Positions 23,816 through 35,349 of a stretch of DNA of 64,000 bases are shown in pieces. Both the position numbers and the translations under genes were made by a program. The notes below the pieces were generated by a model. The model was not told the DNA's origin. It worked only from the letters and a program-made list of their open reading frames with translations, and ran no database searches. The stretch's first letter is position 1; each line of letters begins with the position of its first letter. Origin of the DNA: Porpolomopsis calyptriformis (lineage: Eukaryota > Basidiomycota > Agaricomycetes > Agaricales > Hygrophoraceae); assembly GCA_951640195.1 (NCBI GenBank), contig OX621164.1, forward strand, positions 2,461,098 through 2,525,097, read 5' to 3'.

Positions 23816-25854
23816 CTAGTTGATTCCAGAGATGCCTGCGTTAACCATCTCCATGACCCAGTCCATCAGTGTCTCGTCTTGTATCCGTACGCCTTCCATC
23901 AGATGTCTCACCCCAACGAATGCTTTTCGTCCCCGTCTCTCACCTTCTTTTTCATCGTCCATTTCTCCTCCATCACCTTCCTCATCTTGATCTTGATCTC
24001 CGATATCTTCGATGACTCCTGGGAAACCAAAGTGGTCGGCATCCACACGAGGAGCGACATCAGAGGACGCAAAAGACGCTCGAAAAAGGATCCGGATGCA
24101 AAGTAGTGCCGTCAAGGAGCTTGAAGGTGGATCAACAATGGGCTTTCTGTAAGTTATGGTGGTATTTCGTTGCGGTGGAGGCGGTCGCTCGGTCGGATTG
24201 CTGTTGGGGTATGGAGACGTCTCCGAAGGCAACGTGATCGTATCACTTTGAGAGGGGTGCATCGAAGGGAGTTGAACGGGTGAAAAATGGGTAGGGATAT
24301 GAACTTGAAGTGCTTGTTTAGGAAGGGGACGGTTTGGACATGATGACCACAGGCATGGAATTCTAGGGGCGTCTAAAGATGAGAGATGCTGCAGAACATG
24401 TTCGTAAAGTTCTCTTGGAGAATCAAATGCCTCGTGGGTGCACTGTGAACGATCCCAATGGCATTTAAACCTCTCGCTTGTAATGATTTTCTTTCGGCGG
24501 TCGACACCCCGAACGACGAATTTTTGAGGAGGTCCAGGCAACACCATTGCCTGAGCCTGAGGGAACACCACATTGACATTTTTTATGACATCAGAAGCGA
24601 CAAGAAGTGGGTGGCGGTCCTGGAAGGGTGTGAAAGCATCTTTGTAGAGATTCCAGAAGTCGACCTGTGTGAGTTCGCCGTCAGGGTCTGCTACAAACAT
24701 GGCCTTCATCCTGGAAGAGCGATTAACGTCATATAGGATAGGCAAAAATGTGATTTATACCAATCATAACAACGTTGTGGTTCCACTATCTCTATGAGAC
24801 CCTCCAGTTCCTCTTTTGTAAGCTCGTGGTTGCAAGTACTAGCAGCCGTCAATGCAGGAACGGTATGAACAGTTCCGCTGACATCGACCGTGACAGTTTC
24901 TTCGACTTGCTCTGAAAGCAGTAGGCTGACGAGCACCTTGAGGGTTCTTGGCATTTCCGGTTGGTGCAAGAAGGCCCTTGCCATTGGGAGATGGGAGAGA
25001 TGAACGTAGAGATAGTTCAAACAGGACTCAAGCAGAGGTTTGTCACTGAAAAGTGGAAGATATTTGATAGACGTGCGGACAGCTGGCGAGCTCTCCGTTA
25101 GGTGAACTGTGTTTTGAGGATTTGATAAAATCAGGGTAAGTGCCGTAAGCGAAGCAATGATTAATGATCGATTTGAAGACTGGGATGCAATGGCGTGCAG
25201 TGGTGGAAGTGGATTGCTGGAGAAGACAATCACAGAAGGCAAGATGACGGCGGATGCTATAGCTTGCAGAAGTTCGCATGCATGTAGAAGAAACTCGGTG
25301 TTATCTTCGAAACGAGGATCCAGGTTATGAAGGATTCTCAGGATCAAAGGACGTGTACGTGGATGGTTCCCGAGCTCCTGAGCATTTGGGTCGTTCAGGC
25401 TTGCATTCCGAAGAATGAACAACGACTCCAACGCATGCCGTCTTTTTCGCTCTTGCCACGGATCTGGCGAGAAGATTGAACTGGTCTCTGGGCATTCCTT
25501 ATAACCCTCCCTTGCATACCATTCCGGCCATTCAAAAAGAGTGTCGGTAAGCCCGGGAATAGCTTTCAGCATGAATTGCTCGTTGTCGCAGAGGCGACAC
25601 AGGCGGTCCAATGCCCATCCAATCTCTGTGTCGATTCCGGAGCGAAGGGATAATAGCATTCGGTTGTTGGGCGTTGCTTCGGTATACCATCCTAGCACAA
25701 ACTGTGAGAAATGGGATTGAGAGAAAGCAAGAGACATACTTTCATAATCATCCGTGACATTTGGCCGAGCCGTTGACTGGGGAGGAATATATCCTGCGGG
25801 TCTATAGTAGGCCGGCGCTGCCAGTGTCGCCCCACGAATGGGGGTAGAGTACAT
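23816..25854 (-). CDS. RSC9: RSC9-like chromatin remodelling complex subunit
   Basis: Two exons, 24761-25854 and 23816-24710, give 662 residues; the splice joins YDW to MKAMFVADPDGELTQVDFWN. Characteristic segments are NNRMLLSLRSGIDTEIGWAL, QVDFWNLYKDAFTPFQ, LVASDVIKNVNVVFPQAQAM and VLPGPPQKFVVRGV, as in the RSC9/ARID2-type subunit of RSC/PBAF remodelers. A C2H2-like finger (CHWDRSQCTHEAF with HVLQH) follows. A proline-rich linker and an acidic tail (DQDQDEEGDGGEMDDEKEG) end the protein. No clear ARID domain is seen at the N-terminus, as in yeast RSC9. It ends 70 bp before the ARMH3-like start on the same strand. Confidence 0.85.
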
Positions 25855-26028
25855 TGATGCTCGTGGACAAAGCGTAAGTTCGGATTTCTGTATACCTAAA
25901 TAAGGAAAGTATCGCTCGTTATGCTAAGTGCGCCGGTCCGCGTACATAACTTGACATGCGCCCCAACTTGATGTAGCGTGCCAAATAGTATGTGGGTGCT
26001 GTGATCATAACAAACCAATCACTTTACT

Positions 26029-28066
26029 TTATAGCTCGATCTCCACCCCTTTGACCCATCGGTCGCCCACATCATCATCCTCGGGGAACCGCATCTGCGT
26101 CTCTGGGCTCGGCAACATCCTTCCTCGAGCAGGGCCGTACGACCGTTCGCGTAGATCAACGCCTTCAAAATATCTCTCTAATCCCGCGTTTTGCTTGAAC
26201 AGCCTCAAGACAATTTCTCGGGTCGGATTTATCGGTTGGATATTCTCCTCAGCGACATCTGAGGCAAGACTCATCAATTCTGAGTGGAAAACCACGGAAC
26301 TGCCGTAGGCTTACATCTTTGTGATCCCTCACAAATCGCGGTGTAGAATGGCTGATTTCTTCCTCGGGAAAGGCTATCAACACTCATATGCTGAATCCAT
26401 TCTTCGGAAGCGGCACAAGTAGACTATCATAAGACGAAGAGTCAGTCATGAGGAGCACTAAAAAAAGTATTAATCACCTCCCAGGAAATGATACATGCTA
26501 TATAACCATACTTGATGTGCTCGAAAAGCATACCGACAAAAAATTTAAGCCGTGATGGACGCATATACACCTTTTGTGAAGTGACTTCTTCAGCCCTTAG
26601 AGCTGCCTGACAAGCTTTCTCAAAGGGCTCCTTCTCTCTTGTGGGAAACAGCGCGGCCAAGGAGTCTGAGAAAACGGTGGCACAGTCGAGAGGGGGCAGT
26701 TTACCATTATTGATCAGTACATATGCCACTTGTAAATTAGCTGAAATGGCGATATGTGCGCAGAATGCCGCATAGAGCGAAGCCTGAGATTCATCAGCGG
26801 TTGGGTTATCCAAATCCTCTCCGTTCAAGGATCTATGCGAGTTGATGATGTTATTGGCAGCCCGGAGTAGCAGATGGGCAGTTAGCGAGAGAGGAATGCC
26901 TCGAGAGGAGGAAAATATATCATCTCCGGTACCTGCAATGGCAGATAGAAGCTCGGTAGATGGACTTGGGACGAGTGTTATATTGAAGTCATAAACGCCA
27001 ACATATACAGGAGTTACTTCTGGGTGGGCAGAGCGAACCTGGGCCATAACCCTACTGGGAGTGTTCAAGGGAATAGCAGCGATGCCCAACCGTGTTGCCA
27101 AAGCCACAAAAATATAAACGAGGGATAAAGGTATAGTTTGCCTGTTCGTGGAGAGAACACTATGAGGAAATTGATTCAAAATGTGGGTGAAGTGCTCCAC
27201 TGAGTGTTATTCGTAAGGCCGGGGAGTGGTATGCACACATTACAGAGATACTTACGATCGGCCTCGCAAAAACCCTGAGACTGCATGAATTCACAGATAC
27301 GCGTGCTAGTATCAGCAAGCTGCTCGCGCGAGTTACCGAGATCTTGGTGGTGCTGTCCCAATGAGAGATATTCTTTGCAACACTGGCTGAGATCGTCAAG
27401 TTGGCGAGAAATCTGTTTCAGGCAGGTTAATAAATCCATTACTGGGGAGCTGGAGGAGATTGACTATCGTACCTCCTCCACGGAGTGTCCAAAAAAACTA
27501 GACAAGGCAGAGATAGCATCCTCAAAAGAAGGGGCAGCTTCGTCTTCGGTCTTCGTCAAGCGGCCCCACAAGGATATAGCATGACACCGAGCAATGACAC
27601 CAAGGATCTGCTTGACCCAGAAGCGCCGAGTAATAGTTTGGGGTAGACCCAAACCGCTCTCTTCCTCTCTTTGGAACGGATAGGGCACGGGCTTTTGAGC
27701 CTCCAAGTTTAACGCGTCCCATACATCAAAGCCATAATCTTTGATGAGCGATTTGGCCGGCTCGCTCCGGCCGGTCCTTTGTCGCACAATGTCGTCCATG
27801 AGACGGAGAGCATCGCGATCAAGGCGACGCCGTTGTGCGTACATGGATCTCCAGTTGCCAACATTAATCTCTTTTCGTTGGGCTTCCCGCTCGGGATTGC
27901 AATGTCGGTAGCGCGATTTATAGTGAGGCTCCCATATCGAAGAAAGGATGGCTGCCTCTCGCAAAACGGAATTTGTCTGTGAACATTGCAAGAGGGTTTT
28001 TACGCTGTCGTCCGCAGATACCTCAAGATGCTTCAGTACATGAGTGTAGACGTCGAGATGAAGCAT
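26029..28066 (-). CDS. FBXO21-like F-box protein with YccV/HspQ-like C-terminus
   Basis: The ATG at 28066 (MLHLDVYTHVLKHLEVSADD) begins an F-box; a longer frame would need GTG. The middle (SIWEPHYKSRYRH; then VEHFTHILNQFPHSVLS, LNTPSRVMAQVRSAHPEVTP, VYVGVYDFNITLVPSPSTE) fits the SirB1/transglutaminase-like region of FBXO21. Near 26240-26340 the C-terminal exon pair reads FYTAICEGSQR then YVAEENIQPI, the YccV/HspQ-like domain. So the order F-box, TGase-like, YccV is as in animal FBXO21, a ubiquitin-ligase receptor. Multiple exons; the gene ends IEL at 26029. CACGTG lies at 28091-28096, 24 nt before the start. Confidence 0.84.
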
Positions 28067-28222
28067 CCGGTCCAATTGTGGCGGATATGTCACGTGGTTA
28101 GCTCCGTGTCGGTAAAGGTAATAAATGAAGCAGAAACATTGTCAGCAGCGAATGTAAGTATATTATATTAGTCCGATTAACTCGAGTCCAACTGTCCATG
28201 AATGGTCCGTAAATGTCTCGTC

Positions 28223-30138
28223 CTAATTCACCAAAAATTCCTCTATCCCATCCAGAACACCTTTCCAAAATCGATCTACAACTTCCGTATCAAATCCATT
28301 TTCATCGTATCCCAGACTCACCCATAGTCGACCCACAAATGTGTACCCGAACATCAGCATGCCACCCGACCTCTGTCGAGAACCAGTCGTCAATGTATGG
28401 AGCTCGATTTCAGGGAAGGTGGCATGTTTGTAGGTTGCATCCAGAATTCCCAATAGAGATAAACCGATCAGAACTGCGGATGGCGCGGCAGGGGTAGAGG
28501 GAGGCGCTTTTGTGGCTGGAGTGACCTTTGAGAGCCCTCGTTCTTTGTCGTCGTCCTCTTTCGCCCAGACACAAGCATTGTGTGCCCTCAGCCGCGTCAT
28601 TTCGCGAGTCCTGGAAATCACCAGGGGATGTTTAACGGCACGGTTGCTCTGTTCCTTGGCCAAGCGGGCACGATGCCACATAGTTGCCGATATATCCCCG
28701 GAAGTCGGCAGAAACGAGGGTAAAATAACATTGAAATAACCAATTGCGAGGAACCAATAAGAATCGTTTAATGGCCGAGGTATAAAGTATGGCCGGAGGT
28801 TAAGCGCCGTATACATCATCCTAGAAAACGACATTTTAAGAAATTTTACTCTTTTGATGATGAAAGTATGCTCACGTTGGTAATTCTCGTTTATCAAAGG
28901 ACAGTTTGGCCCACGCGATATTGCAAAGGGCGAAAAGGGCGCTTGAGATCGAGACCCCGTGTGCTTTACAATTCTTCAGAACCTTCTTCGTGCGTTCTTC
29001 GTCAAAGGATATTGTGGGAACAACGGTATGAACAGTTCCACTAAATTTCTTGGGAAATGAATGTCCACCCTGTACCGCCGCCAATGAAAAGAATATCCAT
29101 AGAACACACAAGATACATACAATTAGTTTGTCCTGGTTCTTCTTAAAGTCTACTTGAGCTGCCGCCTGGCGAAACCGTCCGGGCCGGAGAGGTAATTTAT
29201 CTTCCAAACAGCTAGGAACCATTGCTGACTGTTGAATAAGGCTCAGAAAAAAAAATGGCGACAGGAATGTACTGAAGTATACTTACATCATCCGATATTT
29301 TCCCGACGCGCGAGTGCCATTCATCATGTAACATTACATCCAGCTGACTTTGAGTCTCGGTGCCCCCCAACAAAGCGAAGAAGTGGCTCGCAAATTGATG
29401 AAGAGCCATACCATCACCCAAAAAGTGTCCGACGCACAGGAAGAATTCACACTCCATTACTGCAGTCGGCTTTATGGTAGATTTCGCAGCGGTCTGCGAT
29501 ATTATGAGATACGACAAACGATCGTTTGAAAGAGTACGTGGCCCATTCAGGTACGACTCGATGAGCTCTGTGAGAATGTAAGGCGATTGGGGAAAGGTGA
29601 TTACCGACAAAAAAATCCCTTACCATCTTTGCTCTTTGTACAATATCGCAGTGCAAGGTCAGCATCACTGAGCGCGATTTCAGGAGAGTTGGGTGGTTGG
29701 TAGCTACAAGGACAGTGATGAGTGAAGCGGGGAAGCTGTCGGCGAGCCACTCACACGAATCGGATATCATCATAGTTATGCATCTCTACTTTTGAAGCCA
29801 AAAGAGGATGGCGGATGCGAAGAATAGCCCACACAGAACGAACGCGTTCACGCTGTACACGCTCCCGTGGGGCACGAAATCCAATGTGCAGATACCTGTG
29901 ACAGCCCCATTCAAGAAGTAAATACGAAGATTGGGGAGAGATATTACATGTCATTGACCCCGCTTTGACGAGAGGGAAGGTAATATGAGCGCTCGCTGTC
30001 TCCCAAAGGACGCTCGAAAGGGCCGATGTTAACATTAACGAGTGTATCTCCAGACCAGGAACTGGTAATTGGGATTGGCTTGGAGACATGCATGGGGGTA
30101 TCATGGTAAAAAATTGGTCGAGGTAGGACAGCGGTCAT
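28223..30138 (-). CDS. CoA-dependent acyltransferase-like protein (HxxxDG, condensation-domain fold)
   Basis: Multi-exon gene starting MTAVLPRPIFYHDTP; the first splice joins GVNDM to YLHIGFRAPRERVQ. The catalytic-type motif HFLGDGMALHQ (HxxxDG) lies near 29400-29430, and GVSISSALFALCNIAWAKL plus WFLAIGYFNVILPSFLP match the C-half of condensation/BAHD-like folds. Substrate is unknown; fungal relatives include alcohol or trichothecene-type O-acetyltransferases, so it may modify a small molecule. A second family motif (DFGWG) was not found. It stands among housekeeping genes, with no polyketide or peptide synthase nearby, so no biosynthetic cluster is implied. Confidence 0.72.
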
Positions 30139-30428
30139 GATGAGAAAAGGACAAGGCCTGGTGAAAGAAGGTGCAGGCGAAAGAGGACGTTATACGGATC
30201 AGCTCTGAGACATTGACCTTTTTTTTTGGTTGACACCACTTTTCAGGTCAAGGAAATTAGGATTAAACCAGATCTAGAAAACCAAAATTGGAGATAACAT
30301 ATTATATAATGATATCAGATTCCGATCGAAGATTTTATCTTGTTCACGAGTACTCACAACGGAGTAAAATGACCGTGACCATAGTCCATGAATTAGTCGT
30401 CTGAGTGCAGTCTAGCCTAGGATTGTTC

Positions 30429-31789
30429 TTATGATTCTTGCTTCTCAGAATCCCAAACGACGTTCTGAGAATCTTTCGTTCTATCTCCCACTGCTTCAAG
30501 ATCTATAACTCGAATAGGGGGTGGTGCTAGTGCTGGCTGAGATTTGAGCCACGTATAATACCTGTCCACGGACATTTCATTTGGGCCTGAGAAAAAAACG
30601 AGGTATGGAACTTACATAGTTCCAGCGACGATGACCGTGATCGAGGTCGCACGGTTGCTATAGATGTCCGTCAAACAAAGCGAAATGTGTCAAACGCACA
30701 TGTACGTACACCGTCAAGATGTCACCAAATATCCATACTCCGAGCAACGTCTGGAGCACTGATCGCGCAGCCTACATCAGAAGTGGGAATCAACGATGTG
30801 CACCGGACCCGAATATACCAAACTCACGCCGGAGAACATGTGAGTTATTGGGCTGGTGATCTTAATGCTCAATAGGCCGGCCACACAAAGAAGGAAGCCA
30901 AAGACACCCGTGGTTATGCTTCCCCAGAAGAAGATATTCCCCTGCCACGCCTCGCCGTGAATCAGGGTCCTGAGCGTCCCGAGTTCTCCATGGAGCAGAA
31001 CAAAGGGGGCAAGGAAGACAGCGGAGCCGGCATTGGTCCAATATGCCAACTGGATGGTCGAGTCGTTGCAATGGGGTAAAGACCCCTTGATAAGAACTGC
31101 GTGGATGGCGATAAATAAGGACGACAGAAAGCCGTAAAATAAAGACAAGAGGGTTGGAGCGGACCCCAGTGGGATGTCCGATGAAGGTGCAATGCCTAGG
31201 AAGAAACCGACAGCGACAATGGTGGCGGCGAATATTATGTTCCGTGATGGAGTGATACGCGTATGCAGTGAAGAAACAAGAATCGTGAGTGGAATAAGCA
31301 GACCTCGTGCGATCTTGGCAAAAATGAGGGCGAAAATTGGTTGATGGTGTATGGGCATACCTGGAAGAAAGATGCCTCTACATCCCGTAGACAAAGTGTG
31401 TTGAAAACGAGTCCGATCACGTTTACGAGGATGACGGGGACTAGTTTCTTTGCGACGACAATGTCCATCGCTGGTATTTCCACCCGTTTCGAGACGAGGG
31501 CTGCAGCATGAAGCAAGATGACGGCTAGGGTGAGTTGTATGAAGAGGAAGAAGAGGGGCAAATCTGGGGAATTTGTCAAGACAGCCTTATTCCTGAATTG
31601 TCGCTTTCAACAAGGGCGCGGGGATGAAAAAAATGGTGCATACACGAAAATCATCTGTAATGAGAAGAGGGGTTATCGACCGGATTGGACAAGGATAGAG
31701 ATACCTACGACGAGAGCGGCAAACATGTAGAAAACGACGACTGCAACGACCTGGAACACACTCGCTCTCTCATTGCTCCTGGTGGACAT
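30429..31789 (-). CDS. Nucleotide-sugar transporter, GDP-fucose/TPT type (SLC35C-like)
   Basis: Multi-exon DMT-superfamily transporter. Exon 1 (31709-31789) encodes MSTRSNERASVFQVVAVVVF; an 11-nt exon (31644-31654) encodes MIF plus two bases and joins VNKAVLTNSPDLPLFFLFIQ. Later exons give repeated hydrophobic segments: LVPVILVNVIGLVFNTLCL, GLLIPLTILVSSL, IFAATIVAVGFFLGI, LLSLFYGFLSSLFIAIHAVL, FFWGSITTGVFGFLLCVAGL, then NRATSITVIVAGTMYYTWLK and a hydrophilic tail ending EKQES. Length and order fit ten-helix Golgi/ER transporters of the SLC35C1-related type, though the carried sugar nucleotide is not provable. It starts 135 bp from a divergent O-fucosyltransferase-like gene. Confidence 0.85.
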
Positions 31790-31924
31790 GTTGAGGGAGG
31801 TGTCGAGAGTGACAAGCACTCAAGCGAGCGAGACAAGTCGATCGGAGATCGCCGGTGCCGCTATGTTTAACCCATTCAGGGGAAGGACGGGCTTGGCTCC
31901 ACTTGGGTTTCTCACACAAAGACA

Positions 31925-33772
31925 ATGTTCTCGTCCTCGTCCCCGGATATCGACGAACGTATGCTCTACGCCAGCGGTCGTGTCTCGTACTGCAAGTATG
32001 CGAGGACACCCTTTGAACGCCGTCGTTTGTTGTTGACAGCGTGTGCCTCCCTCGCTGCTGTCTCTCTCTTGGGTCTTGTAATCTTCAATTCCTGGGCACG
32101 ACTGCCTGTCACTCGTTCAGTTTTGGATCAAGATCTCACCGCAGACACTTCTCCACCCGCCAGCAATGCAACCTTCATCCCAGATATTGCCCCTCAACAG
32201 GACCTCGATCCTTGGGATCCTTCACATTATCTCAGGGGTCCACCTACCAGAAAATTTCGAGGTTAGTCAAGTCTCGACGACCTCCCCCCTCTTGACCTGA
32301 CCAGGCAATTATAGACAACCTCCGGGTGGAATACGATTATATCACTTCTTGGATTTCTGCAGGATGGAGTGAGCCCCCTTCTATTTTTGCAGTTGACCAG
32401 TCTGACACTTGTCGTGGCAGCAAACGATGTAATAACCTACGTAAGCTTCCCACTCATCCCTATGCTGTCCTCTAACCTTCTCCCTTAGACCCACCTTCTT
32501 TACCTTGCCATAATCACAGAGCGGATTCCCATTATTGCCATGTTCACCCCGTCCCACATAGGTGGACATGTACCGCCAATTCCATTCGGGGAAGTGTTTG
32601 ACATGTCTCGTCTGCGCAAATCTCTTCGTCGACCCGTCCTTGAATGGCGCGAGGTCAAGGATCTGGAAGATCCTGATGTAGACATCTTAGGCTGCTGGAA
32701 TACATGGGAAAGTTCCCAAGCGAACGAGCACTCTCCTCGCTTCAGCGTCGTACCAGATATCCTTCGCCTAGGTTGCTTATTCCCCTCCCTATTGGTCTCC
32801 GCACTGAGTACTCGCGCCCCACAGATATCTCGTATACCCAGGCCCCAGGTTGGATAAAACTTGTCCCAAATTTTGAGCACGACCAGCACAGTTCTTTCTG
32901 GTCACTTGCAACCTTGGCATTCCCCGAGACCCGAAAGGCCAACCTTGTCCCTCCTCGCGCTTCTCCTCTCTATAACACTTTCCTCCCCCCGGATGAACAC
33001 CTCCTTTGTTATGACTACCTGTACTACGCTTGTGTTAACCAGGTATACTTGGGAACATCTCGTTACTTGCCAAATCTTACTTTTCCGCGAACAGCCATCC
33101 GAATTCGAATTCGATTTCAGTCCTGCATGGAGACACGCGGGTCAGTATATGAGATGGGTTCCTCGCCTAGAACATCTCGGAGAAACTTACGTCAGAAGAG
33201 CGATGGGTTTAACTGATGATGGTGTGCCAACTCCTCCTGTGAGCTGACTTTCTGCTTCTCCCATCCTATCTCTTCCAATTCCATCTTGCAGTGGATTACT
33301 ATTCATGTCCGCCATCGTGATTTTGTGAACTGGTGTCGTGGTGTTCCAGAGGCGGAGTGCTTTGCTACCCTACCCGTCATTGCACGCCGTGTTCAAGAGG
33401 TCAAAGATGAACTTTTGGAACGTAAGGGGATCGTTGCTGAGCATGTTATCATGACAAGCGATGAGATCGATCCTGCTTGGTGGGAGGATGTAGTTAAGCA
33501 AGGCTGGCTGAGAGTAGATCATTCTAGGACGGAAGAACTTTATGGCACATGGTGAGTGCTATGTTTCGCAATTCTGCTTCTTCATTATCGCACCTGAAAA
33601 TCATGACAGGTATCCTCTCCTGATCGATGCTGTTATCCAATCTAATGGCATAGGGTTCGTTGGAAACGATCTATCAACCGTCTCAGTGGTGGCCCGCAGG
33701 CGTGTTGAATCTTGGCACAATGGCGTCGTTAGGACCGTAAAATGGGGCACACCAACTGCTGACGATCATTGA
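31925..33772 (+). CDS. O-fucosyltransferase-like type II membrane glycosyltransferase
   Basis: The start MFSSSSPDIDERMLYASGR precedes one signal-anchor helix (LLLTACASLAAVSLLGLVIF, residues about 36-58), then a lumenal domain. Exons include 31925-32261, a 20-nt exon at 32421-32440 (TNDVITY), and a large one from 32489 with THLLYLAIITERIPIIAMFT, SHIGGHVPPIPFGEVFD. The catalytic-half motif WITIHVRHRDFVNWC resembles the substrate-binding arginine motif of GDP-fucose protein O-fucosyltransferases, and FVGNDLSTVSVVARRRVESW the C-terminal motif. Ends TADDH at 33772. Likely Golgi or ER lumenal; donor assumed GDP-fucose by family, not shown. Its divergent neighbour is a nucleotide-sugar transporter. 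Confidence 0.8.
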
Positions 33773-33775
33773 GGC

Positions 33776-34192
33776 GCCCAAATCCGATAATTTATGTGGC
33801 GGACGCTTGGACGATACTTAGATAACCTAACACTTTCATTAACCTATTATCTTGTGCACTTACCCCTTTCCCTGCTGCTTTATCATACGGATGGTTCACC
33901 CCTCTTTTCTTTAGCTGATTCAATTGGTTGTCTGGTTGTGCTATTTCTGTGGCGACGAGAATGGCTATTATTATAATATGATGTTTTCTCGCAAGGCCGT
34001 GTTCTCCTTGTGCAGCATATGGGGTAACAGTAATCAATGCCATAATCTAGAGCAAGGTCCGTTTAAATGAACCGAGACGTGAGCGGACAGGTGACACTGG
34101 GCCAAACCCGCACTGCTTGTCCGCTGAGGAGTTGCGCCAAAGCAGAAGTTCGCTTGAGACGATGAAATACGTGGAAACCAATGCCTGGCATA
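33776..34192. other. Spacer after the fucosyltransferase-like gene
   Basis: About 420 bp of 3' flank with AT-rich runs and no convincing coding exon. Confidence 0.55.
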
Positions 34193-35150
34193 TCAGAGGC
34201 AGACAGCCATTGGATCCATGCCCCGGAGCCACTCTCGGGGCTGGGACCGACGACATTTACGTTTAGCCTCTCCTGGGGTTTTGACACCATGGTCAGTTGA
34301 TGCTCCGGCTGATAAAGTAGGTCCTTCTGTAGATTGTCCAGTCGTGTGATGAGGGTCGTCGGTCAACACTCCATCTGATCCCGCAGGGTTATGGGATGCT
34401 GTCAGGGGCAAAAGGGGGAATGAATTCTGACCACCGTGGGATGTTCGGGAGAGATAGAGCTCGCGGGTTGTAATCACAAGATACGCCGCGGCAAGCGGAG
34501 ACTTATGACCAAGGCCCGAATTCTGCCGGATCCGAGAGCAGGAAGATCGAACACGAACAGTACGTACTTCACGTGTGGTAAACATAGCTCTTGGTTACCG
34601 AATGTTGCCGCGTTTGACCCACGCGTCAAAGTCACAAGTGTGCTTGAGCGGCGCGTTAGGAGACGGTATACAAGGGGGATGTCTACCACATGCACAACGT
34701 CAGGGCCACAGACAGCATAGTTTGCAGTACCAAACCCGACATGGTCGTCCGTTCTCTTTGTTTGATTCTCGGCCTGGTAGCCAGAGTAGAACGCAAGAGC
34801 TAGGAAAGTACTAGCCTGCATAGACACAAGGGATGAACATCGACCGAGTAATTGCACTGAACAACGTCAACTTGCCAGACTAGATTGGACACTTGAAGAG
34901 CTTGGAAGAGCGACCGTTGCCCTTCTTTAGCTTGGATATATTCAGACTAAAACCCGTCGCAATGAAAGTCCACAACGAAGAGGCCAAGAACGATCCACAA
35001 GCAATACTGTGAGGTCGATAGTTTCAAACATCCAACCACCCGAGTAAGAATGTTTGAAGATAGAAGCTGATTCTAACACCTATCCCACTGATGTCTGGGG
35101 CAATAAGGTACTGTTCGTCGACATCAGTATGGGTGCTTGACAAGGTCTTT
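34193..35150 (-). pseudogene. Decayed agaricomycete multi-pass membrane protein
   Basis: On the minus strand, DISGIGVRISFYLQTFLL (about 35050-35095), SLWTFIATGFSLN (34940-34985), QAKEGQRSLFQALQVSNLVW (34870-34930), STFLALAFYSGYQAE (34770-34815), VLFVFDLPALGSGRIRALVI (34500-34560) and AAAYLVITTRELYLSR (34445-34495) occur in the order of an agaricomycete membrane-protein family of unknown function. They do not share one frame: FIATGFSLN and IQAKEGQR differ by one base without a usable intron, and another shift separates ALVISL from AAAYLV. No in-frame ATG precedes the first block. It is therefore probably a pseudogene, unless sequencing errors are present. Confidence 0.62.
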
Positions 35151-35349
35151 ATCGTTTTGCTGGCACCATGGCGAGAACTTGGCAGTCAAGACGTGAAGAT
35201 GGCACATGGAATACACTCATGGTAGCCAACCTCAGTTTCAATGGTGGCGTAGAATACCTACAGCCAACGGCAAATGTCTACAGTCACGTCCATGGTGTGC
35301 AGAGATGACTTGGACTAGGAACTCGAAGGTAGCATTTCAGGACACACTC

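Noticed and set aside
28223..33772. A secondary-metabolite or glycan biosynthetic cluster including the acyltransferase
   Set aside because: No synthase, P450 or cluster regulator nearby; the acyltransferase is flanked by housekeeping genes.
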